DNA of 52,274 nt from Croceicoccus pelagius (GTDB taxonomy: Bacteria; Pseudomonadota; Alphaproteobacteria; Sphingomonadales; Sphingomonadaceae). The stretch spans positions 1-52,274 of the forward strand of contig NZ_LYWY01000014.1 in the NCBI RefSeq assembly GCF_001661915.1, written 5' to 3'. Below, piece after piece: positions 43,934-52,255 of this stretch (within the stretch, counting starts at the first letter, position 1; every line of letters begins with the position of its first letter). The translations under genes were made by a program, and so were the position numbers. The notes beneath the pieces were generated by a model that was given only the letters and a program-made list of their open reading frames with translations, had not been told where the DNA came from and searched no databases.

Positions 43934-45742
43934 ATGATCGCCGTCAATCGACGCAAGTTTCTCGGAGCCGGAGCAGGAGGAATGGGTCTGCTCGGCCTTG
44001 CCGGGGCGATGCCTGCCTGGGCACGGGGCGCGGACATCCTCGCAGGTAACGCCCGCAAGGGGCTGGACGAGATATCCGGCCCCAATATCGACCTCACCGT
44101 TGCCCGATCGGCCTTCGCGACCGGCAACAGGCGCGGCGGCGCGATCGCCGTCAATGGCACGATCCCCGGTCCGCTGTTGCGTTTGCAGGAAGGCACGACC
44201 GTCCGGCTCAATGTCCATAACCAGCTCGAGGAAGATACTTCGATCCACTGGCACGGTCTGCTCGTGCCGTTTCAGCTCGATGGAGTGCCCGGCGTGAGCT
44301 TCCCCGGTGTCAAACCGGGAGAGACCTTCACCGCCGAGTTTCCGGTTCGCCAATCGGGCACTTACTGGTGGCACTCGCATAGCGGCCTGCAGGAACAGGC
44401 CGGGCATTACGGCGCGATCGTGATCGATCCCGCCGGACCCGATCCGGTTCAGGCCGACCGCGAATATATCGTGGTGCTGAGCGAATTCAGCGCCATGTCG
44501 CCCCACACCATTTTCGACAAGCTCAAGAAGGGCGAAGGCTACTTCAACTACAACCAGAACACCTGGACCGACGATTACCCGCTTTCGGGCGAGGATCGCC
44601 GGATGTGGGCGAAAATGCGCATGATGCCGACGGACATCCTCGACGTGTCGAGCGCGGCTTATACCTATCTTCTGAACGGCCATGGCCCGCTCGACAATCT
44701 GGAATACCTCTTCCGCCCGGGCGAACGCGTGCGGCTGCGCTTCATCAATGCCGGCGCCATGACCTTCTTCAATATTCGCATTCCCGGCCTGCCGATGACC
44801 ATCGTTCAGGCGGACGGGCAGAACGTCGAGCCGGTGGAGGTCGACGAGTTCCAGATCGGTGTGGCCGAGACATACGACGTCGTCGTGACGCCGGGCGCGC
44901 AACAAGCCTACACGCTGGTCGCGGAGTCGATGGACCGCTCGGGCATGGGTATTGCCACACTCGCGAGCGCACCCGGCGCTCGCGCCGCCATTCCGCCGCT
45001 GCGCGATCCGCCGCTTCTGACCATGGCCGACATGGGCATGAGCGGCATGGACCACGGCTCGTCTGGCGATGCCGGCATGTCGGGCATGGACCACGGAAGT
45101 GGCGGCGACATGGCGGGGATGGATCATGGTTCGTCCGGCCAATCCGAGATGGCAGGCATGGCCGGCATGTCGGGGATGCAGATGCGCGACACGTCGCTTC
45201 TGCCGCCCGATGTGAAGGTCGGGCCCGGTCTCGACATGGTCTCGATGAACCCGGTCGACCGCATGGGCGATCCCGGCATCGGTCTCGCCGATGTGCCGCA
45301 TCGTACGCTCGACTATCGCAAGCTGCGCGCGCTGACTCCACACCGCGAGGGCCGCACGCCGTCCCGGCGAATGGAAATTCATCTGACCGGCAATATGGAG
45401 CGCTACATGTGGTCGTTCGACGGCAAGAAGTTCTCCGCCGTCTCAGACGAGCCGATCCGTTTCGCCTATAACGAGCGCGTGCGCGTGAAGCTCGTCAACG
45501 ACACGATGATGGCGCACCCCATTCACTTGCACGGTCATTTCTTCGAGCTGGTCAATGGCGCGCCGGCCGATCGTCAACCGCTCAAGCACACGGTAATCCT
45601 GCAGCCGGGTGGCAGCGCGCAGTTCGACCTGACGGCGGACGAGCCGGGCGACTGGGCCTTCCACTGTCACCTTCTCTACCACATGCATGCCGGGATGTTT
45701 CAGATCGTCACGGTCGCCAATCCCGACGGGAGCGAAGCATGA
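43934..45742 (+). CDS. pcoA: PcoA/CopA-type periplasmic multicopper oxidase
   Basis: A 602-residue Tat-exported multicopper oxidase (NRRKFLGAGAGG). Copper ligands are HWHG (105-108), WWHSHSG (146-152), HPIHLHG, and HCHLLYHMHAGMF (H577, C578, H579, H583). A spacer of about 60 residues holds several M-x-x-M-D-H-G repeats (SGMDHGSSGD, AGMDHGSSG), which bind extra copper. PcoA-type enzymes oxidise or sequester periplasmic copper together with PcoB. CAGGAG precedes the ATG by 6-9 bases, and the stop overlaps pcoB by 4 bases. It is distinct from the CueO-like enzyme on the opposite strand. Confidence 0.92.
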   Translation: MIAVNRRKFLGAGAGGMGLLGLAGAMPAWARGADILAGNARKGLDEISGPNIDLTVARSAFATGNRRGGAIAVNGTIPGPLLRLQEGTTVRLNVHNQLEEDTSIHWHGLLVPFQLDGVPGVSFPGVKPGETFTAEFPVRQSGTYWWHSHSGLQEQAGHYGAIVIDPAGPDPVQADREYIVVLSEFSAMSPHTIFDKLKKGEGYFNYNQNTWTDDYPLSGEDRRMWAKMRMMPTDILDVSSAAYTYLLNGHGPLDNLEYLFRPGERVRLRFINAGAMTFFNIRIPGLPMTIVQADGQNVEPVEVDEFQIGVAETYDVVVTPGAQQAYTLVAESMDRSGMGIATLASAPGARAAIPPLRDPPLLTMADMGMSGMDHGSSGDAGMSGMDHGSGGDMAGMDHGSSGQSEMAGMAGMSGMQMRDTSLLPPDVKVGPGLDMVSMNPVDRMGDPGIGLADVPHRTLDYRKLRALTPHREGRTPSRRMEIHLTGNMERYMWSFDGKKFSAVSDEPIRFAYNERVRVKLVNDTMMAHPIHLHGHFFELVNGAPADRQPLKHTVILQPGGSAQFDLTADEPGDWAFHCHLLYHMHAGMFQIVTVANPDGSEA

Positions 45743-47052
45743 AAATTCGTATTGTCAGCCTGCTCGCATCGGTCGCAGCCGGCTCAGTTCTCGCCTCCCC
45801 CGCGGCGGCGCAGCATGCCGGTCATTCGCCGGCGGAGCCGCAGCAAAGCGCCGAGGCGCAGGCTGACGCGAAGACGAAGTGCGAGGAAGAAGCCGAGCGC
45901 CACCGCGCGATGGGGCATCCGGTTGCAGATGGAGCATGCGAACCGGCTGCTCAACCTGAAGCCGCCATGGACCGCTCGCAGATGGATCACTCAACCATGG
46001 ATCATGGTGCGATGACCGCTCAGGATGGCCATTCTGGCATGACAATGCCTGTGGACGCTGCCCGTCCACAGGCATCGCCCGAAAGTCATGAAGGAATGGA
46101 TCACGGCTCGATGCCGCAGGGCAAGCCCGCCGAAGGCGCGATGGATCATTCGCAGATGAATCACGGCGAGATGGGTCAGGCGGAGGCCAGTTCGTCGATG
46201 GACCATGGGCAGATGGATCACAGCCAGATGAACCATGGGGAGACGCCTTCGCAGGACAGGCAGGGCATGGACCATTCGGCGATGCAGATGGGCTCGGACG
46301 ATGATATCCCGCTGCTGCCGCCTCCTCCAGAAGCAGGGAGCGGCCCAGCGCGCGCGGCGGTCGCCATCTGGGGCGAGGAAGCCATGAACGAAGCGCGCCG
46401 CGAGCTTGTCCGCGAGACCGACGGAGGAATGCGCTTCTGGTTTCAGGGCGACCGGCTCGAGTACCGCGCCCGCGAGGGGAAGGATGGATATCTGTGGGAC
46501 ATCCAGGGATATTATGGCGGCGACATCGACAAATTCTGGTTCAAGTCCGAGGGTGAGGGCAGCTTCGGCGAACCCATAGAAGGCGCCGAGGTCCAGGCGC
46601 TCTGGAGCCGCGCCATTGCGCCCTTCTTCGATTTCCAGGCGGGTGTTCGCCAGGACCTGACCGGTCCGGAACGCACGCACGCGGTTATCGGTATCCAAGG
46701 GATCGCGCCTTACCAGTTCGAGGTCGATGCCGCGGCCTTCGTCTCCACCAAGGGCGATGTGACGGCGCGTTTTGAGGGCGAACTTGATCAGCGCATCACG
46801 CAGCGGCTGATCCTTCAACCGCGTGCCGAAATCGCACTTTCCGCTCAGGATATTCCCGAACTCGGCATTGGCGCTGGCCTCGACCGGATCGAGGCAGGTC
46901 TGCGTCTTCGCTACGAGTTCGCACGCGAATTCGCGCCCTATGTCGGCGTTTCCCAGGAATGGCGCATCGGCGACAGCGCGGATTTTGCGCGGGCCGCCGG
47001 AGAGGATCCGAGCGTCACCAATTATGTCGTCGGTGTGCGATTCTGGTTCTGA
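45739..47052 (+). CDS. pcoB: PcoB/CopB-type outer-membrane copper protein
   Basis: A 437-residue protein: signal peptide (LASVAAGSVLASPAAAQ), then a Met/His-rich segment of about 190 residues with many D-H-S/G-x-M repeats (MDRSQMDHSTMDHG, MDHSQMNHGEMG, MDHGQMDHSQMNHG), then the CopB beta-barrel domain of about 230 residues, ending FWF with terminal Phe. The barrel half (ETDGGMRFWFQGDRLEYRAREG, YYGGDIDKFWFKSEGEG) is well kept. It binds copper at the outer membrane and cooperates with PcoA. The Met/His segment is longer than in Pseudomonas CopB. It overlaps pcoA by 4 bases. Confidence 0.92.
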   Translation: MKIRIVSLLASVAAGSVLASPAAAQHAGHSPAEPQQSAEAQADAKTKCEEEAERHRAMGHPVADGACEPAAQPEAAMDRSQMDHSTMDHGAMTAQDGHSGMTMPVDAARPQASPESHEGMDHGSMPQGKPAEGAMDHSQMNHGEMGQAEASSSMDHGQMDHSQMNHGETPSQDRQGMDHSAMQMGSDDDIPLLPPPPEAGSGPARAAVAIWGEEAMNEARRELVRETDGGMRFWFQGDRLEYRAREGKDGYLWDIQGYYGGDIDKFWFKSEGEGSFGEPIEGAEVQALWSRAIAPFFDFQAGVRQDLTGPERTHAVIGIQGIAPYQFEVDAAAFVSTKGDVTARFEGELDQRITQRLILQPRAEIALSAQDIPELGIGAGLDRIEAGLRLRYEFAREFAPYVGVSQEWRIGDSADFARAAGEDPSVTNYVVGVRFWF

Positions 47053-47076
47053 AATCTCAAAAAGGATAGAACTTCC

Positions 47077-47595
47077 ATGACCAAGCCTTTGACACGCATC
47101 GCGGCGACTGCGCTTGTTGCCACGCTGATACCGCTGCCAGCCTTCGCGCAGCAGATGGACCACTCTTCCCATGCGAACCATCAGATGCACGCGATGGACG
47201 CTTCGGCGGACGATGTCGCGGGCGCTGAAGAAACCCTCAAGGCCTATCGCACCGCTCTTGAAGCGCGCGACGCGCAGGCAATGCGCGCGCTCTTCGCCGA
47301 GGACTCGGCGATCTTCGAGAATGGCAAGGCCGAAGGAAGCTTTGCCAATTACATGGAGCACCATTTGGGCCCCGAGCTCGACGCGATTGTGAGCTTCACC
47401 TTTACCGACCCCACGCTGACCGTCACCCGGATGGGGCACATGGCCCATGCCTATGAGACGTATGGCTATCGCATCGAACTTAGCGATGGCCGGGTGATCG
47501 AGCGCGACGGCGTGGCGACATCGGTGCTTGCTCACGATGCGGACGGGTGGAGAATCGTCCAGTACCATTCCTCGTCGCGCGCGCCGCGCAACTGA
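47077..47595 (+). CDS. Exported NTF2-like protein (DUF4440/SnoaL type)
   Basis: A 172-residue protein with a signal peptide (ALVATLIPLPAFAQQ), a short Met/His stretch (MDHSSHANHQMHAMD) and an NTF2-like domain (EETLKAYRTALEARDAQAMRALFAEDSAIFENG, then VITERDG-like VIERDGVATSVL and WRIVQYHSSSRAP). Proteins of this kind follow copA/copB genes in related clusters; a binding or stabilising role for copper through the His/Met leader is likely but unproven. AAAGGAT lies before the ATG. Confidence 0.78.
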   Translation: MTKPLTRIAATALVATLIPLPAFAQQMDHSSHANHQMHAMDASADDVAGAEETLKAYRTALEARDAQAMRALFAEDSAIFENGKAEGSFANYMEHHLGPELDAIVSFTFTDPTLTVTRMGHMAHAYETYGYRIELSDGRVIERDGVATSVLAHDADGWRIVQYHSSSRAPRN

Positions 47596-47622
47596 TTACG
47601 GCTTTCGAAGAGGTAGCACCGG

Positions 47623-48354
47623 TTGGCAACGCCGTCGCTGAAGCTGCGCCTGCATGTGCTCGGCAGCAAGATCCACAAATGGCTGGCGATTTTCGTCGGT
47701 GTCCAGGTTCTCTTGTGGATGGGAACCGGCGCCCTCATGTCGTTTCTCGACCTGGAAGAAGTTCGCTCCGAACATGTCGTTTCGCGTGAACAAGAGGCGC
47801 TGCCCGCCGATGCCCCGCTCCCGGCCTGGGTCGCAAACGACGGTACTCTTGCAGCGGTAACGACACGTTCGCTCGACGGCGATGCCGTGACCGAGGTCCG
47901 CAAGGTTGACGGTAGCGTGAGCCTCCACGATCCGGTGACTGGGCGTAAACTCTCCCCCATCTCGGCGGCAACGGCAAAATCCATCGCCTTGCGCGCATGG
48001 ACCGGGCCGCGCACGACCATCGAGGCCGCACGGATCGTCGATGACCCCATCGGAACCGAGTTTCGCGGCCCTTTTCCGGCCTGGCAGGTCACCTATGCTG
48101 ACGAGGCTTCGACGCGCATCTACATCGATGCCGCCAGCGGCACGCTCGGGGCGGCGCGCAGCGATACATGGCGCCTGTTCGATTTCATCTGGGGCCTCCA
48201 CATCATGGACTGGACCGAGCGCGACCGCATCAACAGTTGGTGGCTGCTGCTGTTCGGCATTGGCGGCACGATCATAGCCCTGTCGGGTTTCGTCCTGCTG
48301 GCGAACCGGATGCCGAGGCTGCGCCGCCGCGCAAAGAAGAGCAAGCTCGCCTGA
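47623..48354 (+). CDS. PepSY domain membrane protein
   Basis: A 243-residue protein with an N-terminal helix (IHKWLAIFVGVQVLLWMGTGALMSFL), a periplasmic region with a PepSY-like repeat (AWQVTYADEASTRIYIDAASGTLG) and a C-terminal helix (INSWWLLLFGIGGTIIALSGFVLLA). HxW at the first helix and LHIMDW before the second resemble PepSY-TM proteins, some of which are iron or flavin reductases or heme-binding. It starts with TTG at 47623. In this operon it may serve electron transfer or assembly in copper handling; unproven. Confidence 0.72.
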   Translation: MATPSLKLRLHVLGSKIHKWLAIFVGVQVLLWMGTGALMSFLDLEEVRSEHVVSREQEALPADAPLPAWVANDGTLAAVTTRSLDGDAVTEVRKVDGSVSLHDPVTGRKLSPISAATAKSIALRAWTGPRTTIEAARIVDDPIGTEFRGPFPAWQVTYADEASTRIYIDAASGTLGAARSDTWRLFDFIWGLHIMDWTERDRINSWWLLLFGIGGTIIALSGFVLLANRMPRLRRRAKKSKLA

Positions 48355-48584
48355 GCCCATGGGGCTTATTCGCGTGGGCGAACGCCTTACCCTCGTTCGC
48401 CAGGCCGAACGCGGCCAGGAGCCGAATGCGTTCGACGATCGCGATGATGCCGCCAGCAAGCGTGACCACCCGGGCGCACTTCAGTCGCGCTGAACTATCA
48501 AATTAATGCGAGGGGCACGCGGCTGCCGTGCGTATCAGGCACATAGGTCGCACTTTAACTGCAGGGTGGGGAGACATACGAGAC

Positions 48585-49256
48585 ATGAAAGCCCCCTCAT
48601 TTCTGGCGCTGCTCGCCGCAAGCCTGCTCTTCGTCGGACCCGTTCAGGCTCATGGCGACGAAAAGCACGGCGAAGAGGCGAGCGCCGCGCCTGCTGCCAC
48701 CAATGGCGATGTGCACGACCAGGCGGCCATGGCGCAGATGGGCGAGACTGCGGATGCTGGCGAGTCCTCCGGCGCGCACGATGAAGCGGGCGCAGCCCAT
48801 GACGAGGCCGGTGGCCATGCGGATGAGAGCGAAACCGGCGTCATGGCCGTACTGAAAAAGCTGCATCCGGCAACGATCCACTTCCCGATCGCCTTGTTTT
48901 TCATGGCTGCGGCCACCGAATTGTTCGTGATGCGCCGGAAAGGAGCGGGCCTGGAAAGTGCGGTGCGCGTACTCGTCTACGGCGGAGCAATCGGCGCAGT
49001 CGTCGCAGTTCTGTTCGGATGGATTCACACCGGTCTGTGGTTCGGCGGCGATACTGTCATGCAAGTCCATCGATGGACCGGTATGCTGATCGCGGTTCTC
49101 GGTATTGCGATGGCATACCTCGCGAGCAGGCCGAGCCAGAGCCGCGCATGGTTGCGCGCGTCGATCTTCTCCATGGCGGCACTCGTTCTCATCCAGGGGT
49201 TCCTTGGCGGCGAGCTCGCGCACGGACCGGACCATCTTGGCGTTTCGTGGCTCTGA
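48585..49256 (+). CDS. DUF2231 membrane protein with His/Asp-rich leader
   Basis: A 223-residue protein: signal peptide (LALLAASLLFVGPVQAHG), an Ala/Asp/His/Glu-rich linker with low complexity (AHDEAGAAHDEAGGHADE), and a DUF2231 domain of four helices containing LHPATIHFPIALFFMAAATELFV and MQVHRWTGMLIAVLGIA. DUF2231 proteins have conserved His residues in the helices and may bind heme; their function is unknown. GGGTGGGGAG lies 11 bases before ATG 48585, and a longer reading frame adds a leader without signal character. The His-rich leader suits metal binding in this operon. Confidence 0.75.
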   Translation: MKAPSFLALLAASLLFVGPVQAHGDEKHGEEASAAPAATNGDVHDQAAMAQMGETADAGESSGAHDEAGAAHDEAGGHADESETGVMAVLKKLHPATIHFPIALFFMAAATELFVMRRKGAGLESAVRVLVYGGAIGAVVAVLFGWIHTGLWFGGDTVMQVHRWTGMLIAVLGIAMAYLASRPSQSRAWLRASIFSMAALVLIQGFLGGELAHGPDHLGVSWL

Positions 49257-49270
49257 AGGAGTTGAATAAC

Positions 49271-49678
49271 ATGCGAATTCTGAAATCGAACACCGCGATA
49301 GCATTTCTCGCGACCGCGCCATTGACGTTCGCTCTCGCCGCTTGTGACCAAGCGCAGGAGAGCACACCGGCTGCTGAGGTTTCGCCTATGGGCGAAGCTG
49401 CGGTGGTGGCTGGCACGGCACCCGAGGCGGGTCTTGCCGATCCGGCAGCCTCTCCCTCCAAAGATGAGGCAGCGACCGCTCGGGAGGACGCTCTTTCGAC
49501 AAATGGCGCCGCCACGCCCGCCTCACGGCACGCTGCCTCTCCCGCATCACGCGCAACTGCCACACCCGCACCTCCAGCAACACGCACGCAACCCGCGAGC
49601 GAGGCGACCCAGCCGGCCGATCCCCATGCGGGTCATGACATGTCCTCGATGGCCGATCACGACATGGAAGGTATGTGA
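49271..49678 (+). CDS. Lipoprotein with Met/His-rich C-terminus
   Basis: A 135-residue lipoprotein (FALAAC, C25). The middle is a long Ala/Pro/Thr-rich linker of low complexity. The C-terminus (PHAGHDMSSMADHDMEGM) is a compact Met/His/Asp tail resembling the repeats of PcoA and PcoB and so probably binds copper. AAGGAG lies before ATG 49271. It closes the pco operon. No family is recognised. Confidence 0.7.
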   Translation: MRILKSNTAIAFLATAPLTFALAACDQAQESTPAAEVSPMGEAAVVAGTAPEAGLADPAASPSKDEAATAREDALSTNGAATPASRHAASPASRATATPAPPATRTQPASEATQPADPHAGHDMSSMADHDMEGM

Positions 49679-49760
49679 TCGGACGCGTTTCCCGGTGACA
49701 CGGCTATCCAGGAGATACCCTCGGCAAAAACACAAACGAACATCGCAAGATCAGGAAAGG

Positions 49761-49855
49761 ACGGCCCCGCCTCCCCCCGACGCCCTGCGGGTCGCAGGTG
49801 CCCCCAAGGGGCCGTTCAGGAACCCCGCGTGCAAACCAACCCGACGCGCGGGGTT
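49761..49855 (+). terminator. Hairpin cluster after the pco operon
   Basis: Three stems lie in 95 bp: ACGGCCCC (49761-49768) with GGGGCCGT (49808-49815), enclosing CCTGCG-GGT-CGCAGG (49784-49798), and then AACCCCGCG (49821-49829) with CGCGGGGTT (49847-49855). The last ends directly at the IS21 end. They are likely transcription-termination structures of the pco operon, though no clear T-run follows because the IS begins there. Confidence 0.5.
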
Positions 49856-49910
49856 CTGTCAACGGCGGAGTAAAAGTCGGCCATTGGGCGGCGCAAAACC
49901 AGGCCAGTTG

Positions 49911-49971
49911 ATCCGGGTGTTGGCGAGCGCCGTGAGGGCGTAGCCCGAGCGGGGGTCGCCAACACCCGGAT
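49911..49971. repeat. Perfect 16-bp inverted repeat inside the IS21 element
   Basis: ATCCGGGTGTTGGCGA (49911-49926) and TCGCCAACACCCGGAT (49956-49971) are exact reverse complements, 29 bases apart. It lies between the istB stop and the element end. It could be a terminator of istAB, although no T-run follows on the minus strand, or a structure shielding the IS from incoming transcription. Confidence 0.6.
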
Positions 49972-49982
49972 TGTCATTTCTG

Positions 49983-50750
49983 TCAGGGGTTGGGGCGTGC
50001 TTTTCGTGCCTGGCTCTGGGCCAGACGATAGCTCTCGCCATTCATTTCCAGGATGCTGACGTGGTGGGTAAGCCGGTCGAGAAGCGCGCCGGTCAGGCGC
50101 TCGGAACCGAACGTTTCGGTCCATTCGTCGAACGGCAGGTTGCTGGTGATCAGCGTCGAGCCACGCTCGTAACGCTGCGAGATCAGTTCGAACAGCAGTT
50201 CCGCGCCGGTCTTTGACAGGGGAACGAACCCCAGCTCGTCGATGATGAGGAGCTTGTATCCGGCCATCTGCTTTTGCAGGCGCAGCAGGCGGCGTTCGTC
50301 GCGTGCTTCCATCATTTCGCTGACCAGCGCGGACGCGGTGGTAAAACCGACTGTCAGACCCTTCTGGCAGGCCGCGAGGCCCAGGCCGATCGCGACATGG
50401 GTCTTGCCGGTTCCTGACGGGCCAAGGGCGATGACGTTCTCGCGCCGGATGATCCATTCGCAGCGCGCCAGTTCGAGCACCTGCATCTTGTTGAGCTTCG
50501 GGATGGCGGTAAAATCGAAGCTGTCGAGGCTCTTGGCCGCCGGGAACCGCGCGGCCTTGATCCGGCGCTCGACCATCCGCCGTTCCCGGTCGATCAGTTC
50601 CAGTTCGACAAGCCGGGCAAGATAGCGGACATGATCCACGCCCTCTGCCGCGCATTGCCGGGCCAGCTTGTCATGCTCACGCAGGAACGTCGGCAGCTTG
50701 AGCGTCTTGAGGTGATTGGTGAGCAGCAGTTCGGGAGCCGGGCTGCTCAT
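49983..50750 (-). CDS. istB: IS21-family helper ATPase IstB
   Basis: A 255-residue AAA+ ATPase of the DnaC/IstB family. Walker A is GPSGTGKTH (about 109-117), Walker B LLIIDELGFVPL, and the arginine-finger/sensor region ITSNLPFDEWTETFG. The N-terminal part binds IstA and DNA. It selects target DNA and stimulates transposition by IstA. The start overlaps the istA stop by 4 bases. Confidence 0.93.
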   Translation of the reverse strand: MSSPAPELLLTNHLKTLKLPTFLREHDKLARQCAAEGVDHVRYLARLVELELIDRERRMVERRIKAARFPAAKSLDSFDFTAIPKLNKMQVLELARCEWIIRRENVIALGPSGTGKTHVAIGLGLAACQKGLTVGFTTASALVSEMMEARDERRLLRLQKQMAGYKLLIIDELGFVPLSKTGAELLFELISQRYERGSTLITSNLPFDEWTETFGSERLTGALLDRLTHHVSILEMNGESYRLAQSQARKARPNP

Positions 50751-52255
50751 GCCGCGTCCTTCGTCTCGCCCGACAACAGCCGCATGTACGAGCGCGCCGA
50801 TGTCGTCTCCACCCTCGTCCTGGGCAGGTAGGGATAGATCGCCATATCCAGTCTGGGCACCCGGCGTTCAACCCGGCACAATACAAGGTGCTTCACCGCA
50901 TCGAAGCCGATCGCGCCCATATCAAGGGCCTGCTTCACCGCGGCATGCAGATCGGCAAGCGTGAAGCTTTCCAGCAGGCGCAGCACCTGCACATACTCGC
51001 GCCGGCCATGCTTGCCCCCATGACGGTTCAGGCGCGCTTCCATCAGCCGGCGCAGCGTCACAAACGCCTCGGGCAGGTTCCAGCCTTGCAAGGGCGCGGC
51101 CTGATCGAGGGCATTGATCTTCTGTTCGATCAGGGGAAGGTAATGGACCGGATCGAAGGTCACGTCTTCGCGGCTATAGCTGCGGGGATGACGGGCAATG
51201 ACCTCGCCCCGGCAGCCGATCACCACCTCGCCGACATAGCCCCTGATCCATACTTCCTGGTGGCCGAAGCGTACCGGTACCGAGTAATCATTGGTCCGGT
51301 AGCGCACCAGCGCCTGCGACGAGACCTGGCCGCTGGTCTGGTCACAGGCCTCGAACGGCGATGCCGGAAGGTCCTGCATCGCCGCCAGATCGCGTTGCAG
51401 TCTCTCGCCGATCGTCTCGTTCTCGCCGCGCAGCCGATCGTTCTGCCGTTTGCGGCATTGCTCCTCGAGCCACAGGTTGAACGCCTCCCATGTCGCGAAC
51501 CGGGGGATCGGGACCATGAAGTTGCGGCGGGCATAGCCGACCAGACCTTCCACGCTGCCCTTGTCGTTCCCCTTGCCAGGGCGGCCGTAACGATCGCGGA
51601 TCAGGTAGTGCGACAGAAAGGCGCTGAACAGCCTCGCGCGCCGCCGCGTGCTGTCAGGAAGGATCTTAGAGACCAGGCAGCGATCGTTGTCGTAGACGAT
51701 CGAGAGCGGTACCGCGCCGAAGAACGCGAAGGCATGAACGTGGCCGTCCATCCACGCCTCGGCAACGGCCGCCGGATAGGCCCGCACGTAGCAGGCATCG
51801 CTGTGCGGCAGATCGAGCACGAAGAAGTGCGCCTTCTGCTCCACACCGCCGATCTCAACCAGAGCCTCGCCGAAATCAGCCTGTGCGTGGCCGGGGGCGT
51901 GCGCCAACGGCACGAACATCTCCCGGCTGCGCTGAACCCGCTCCCGGATGTAATCCTTGATGATCGTGTAACCGCCGGTGAAGCCATGCTCTGCGCGAAG
52001 GCGGTCGAACACACGCTTCGCCGTATGGCGCTGCTTGCGCGGAACCGACCGGTCCCCTTCCAGCCAGCCATCGATGATCGGTATGAACGCTTCCAGCTTC
52101 GGTCGCCGCACCGGGGCGCTGCGACGGTAACCGGGCGGCACCGAATACGACAGCATCTTGCGAACCGTGTCGCGCGATATGTTGAAATGCTTCGCTGCCT
52201 CGCGCTGGCTCATCCCTTCAGAACACGCCAGACGAACCCTCAGGTAAAGTTCCAC
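50747..52255 (-). CDS. istA: IS21-family transposase IstA
   Basis: A 502-residue transposase beginning with GTG at 52255 near the window edge. An N-terminal helix-turn-helix (GMSQREAAKHFNISRDTVRKML) is followed by the DDE core: ADFGEA (first Asp), IVYDN (second Asp) and GNDKGSVEG (Glu), and then a beta-rich C-terminal domain (SVPVRFGHQEVWIRGYVGEVV). It cuts and joins the element ends. All catalytic acids are present. A start further upstream outside the window cannot be excluded, but residue 1 fits the family N-terminus. Confidence 0.92.
   Translation of the reverse strand: MELYLRVRLACSEGMSQREAAKHFNISRDTVRKMLSYSVPPGYRRSAPVRRPKLEAFIPIIDGWLEGDRSVPRKQRHTAKRVFDRLRAEHGFTGGYTIIKDYIRERVQRSREMFVPLAHAPGHAQADFGEALVEIGGVEQKAHFFVLDLPHSDACYVRAYPAAVAEAWMDGHVHAFAFFGAVPLSIVYDNDRCLVSKILPDSTRRRARLFSAFLSHYLIRDRYGRPGKGNDKGSVEGLVGYARRNFMVPIPRFATWEAFNLWLEEQCRKRQNDRLRGENETIGERLQRDLAAMQDLPASPFEACDQTSGQVSSQALVRYRTNDYSVPVRFGHQEVWIRGYVGEVVIGCRGEVIARHPRSYSREDVTFDPVHYLPLIEQKINALDQAAPLQGWNLPEAFVTLRRLMEARLNRHGGKHGRREYVQVLRLLESFTLADLHAAVKQALDMGAIGFDAVKHLVLCRVERRVPRLDMAIYPYLPRTRVETTSARSYMRLLSGETKDAA

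Noticed and set aside
45019-46290. CRISPR-like regular repeats
   Set aside because: The repeats are short, in frame, and encode Met-His-Asp-Gly units of PcoA and PcoB; there are no spacers or cas genes.
45991-47568. 525-residue minus-strand frame over pcoB
   Set aside because: It is an antisense frame created by the Met/His repeat DNA and GC bias; no recognisable domain.
48272-48469. 65-residue minus-strand frame between the PepSY and DUF2231 genes
   Set aside because: The stretch MVTLAGGIIAIVER looks protein-like, but it overlaps the PepSY gene end on the other strand and has no supporting start signal; not enough to call a gene.
49857-49982. IS21 hairpin taken as the terminal inverted repeat
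   Set aside because: The 16-bp dyad is internal and pairs with itself, so it is not the element's end repeat; the other end is outside the window.
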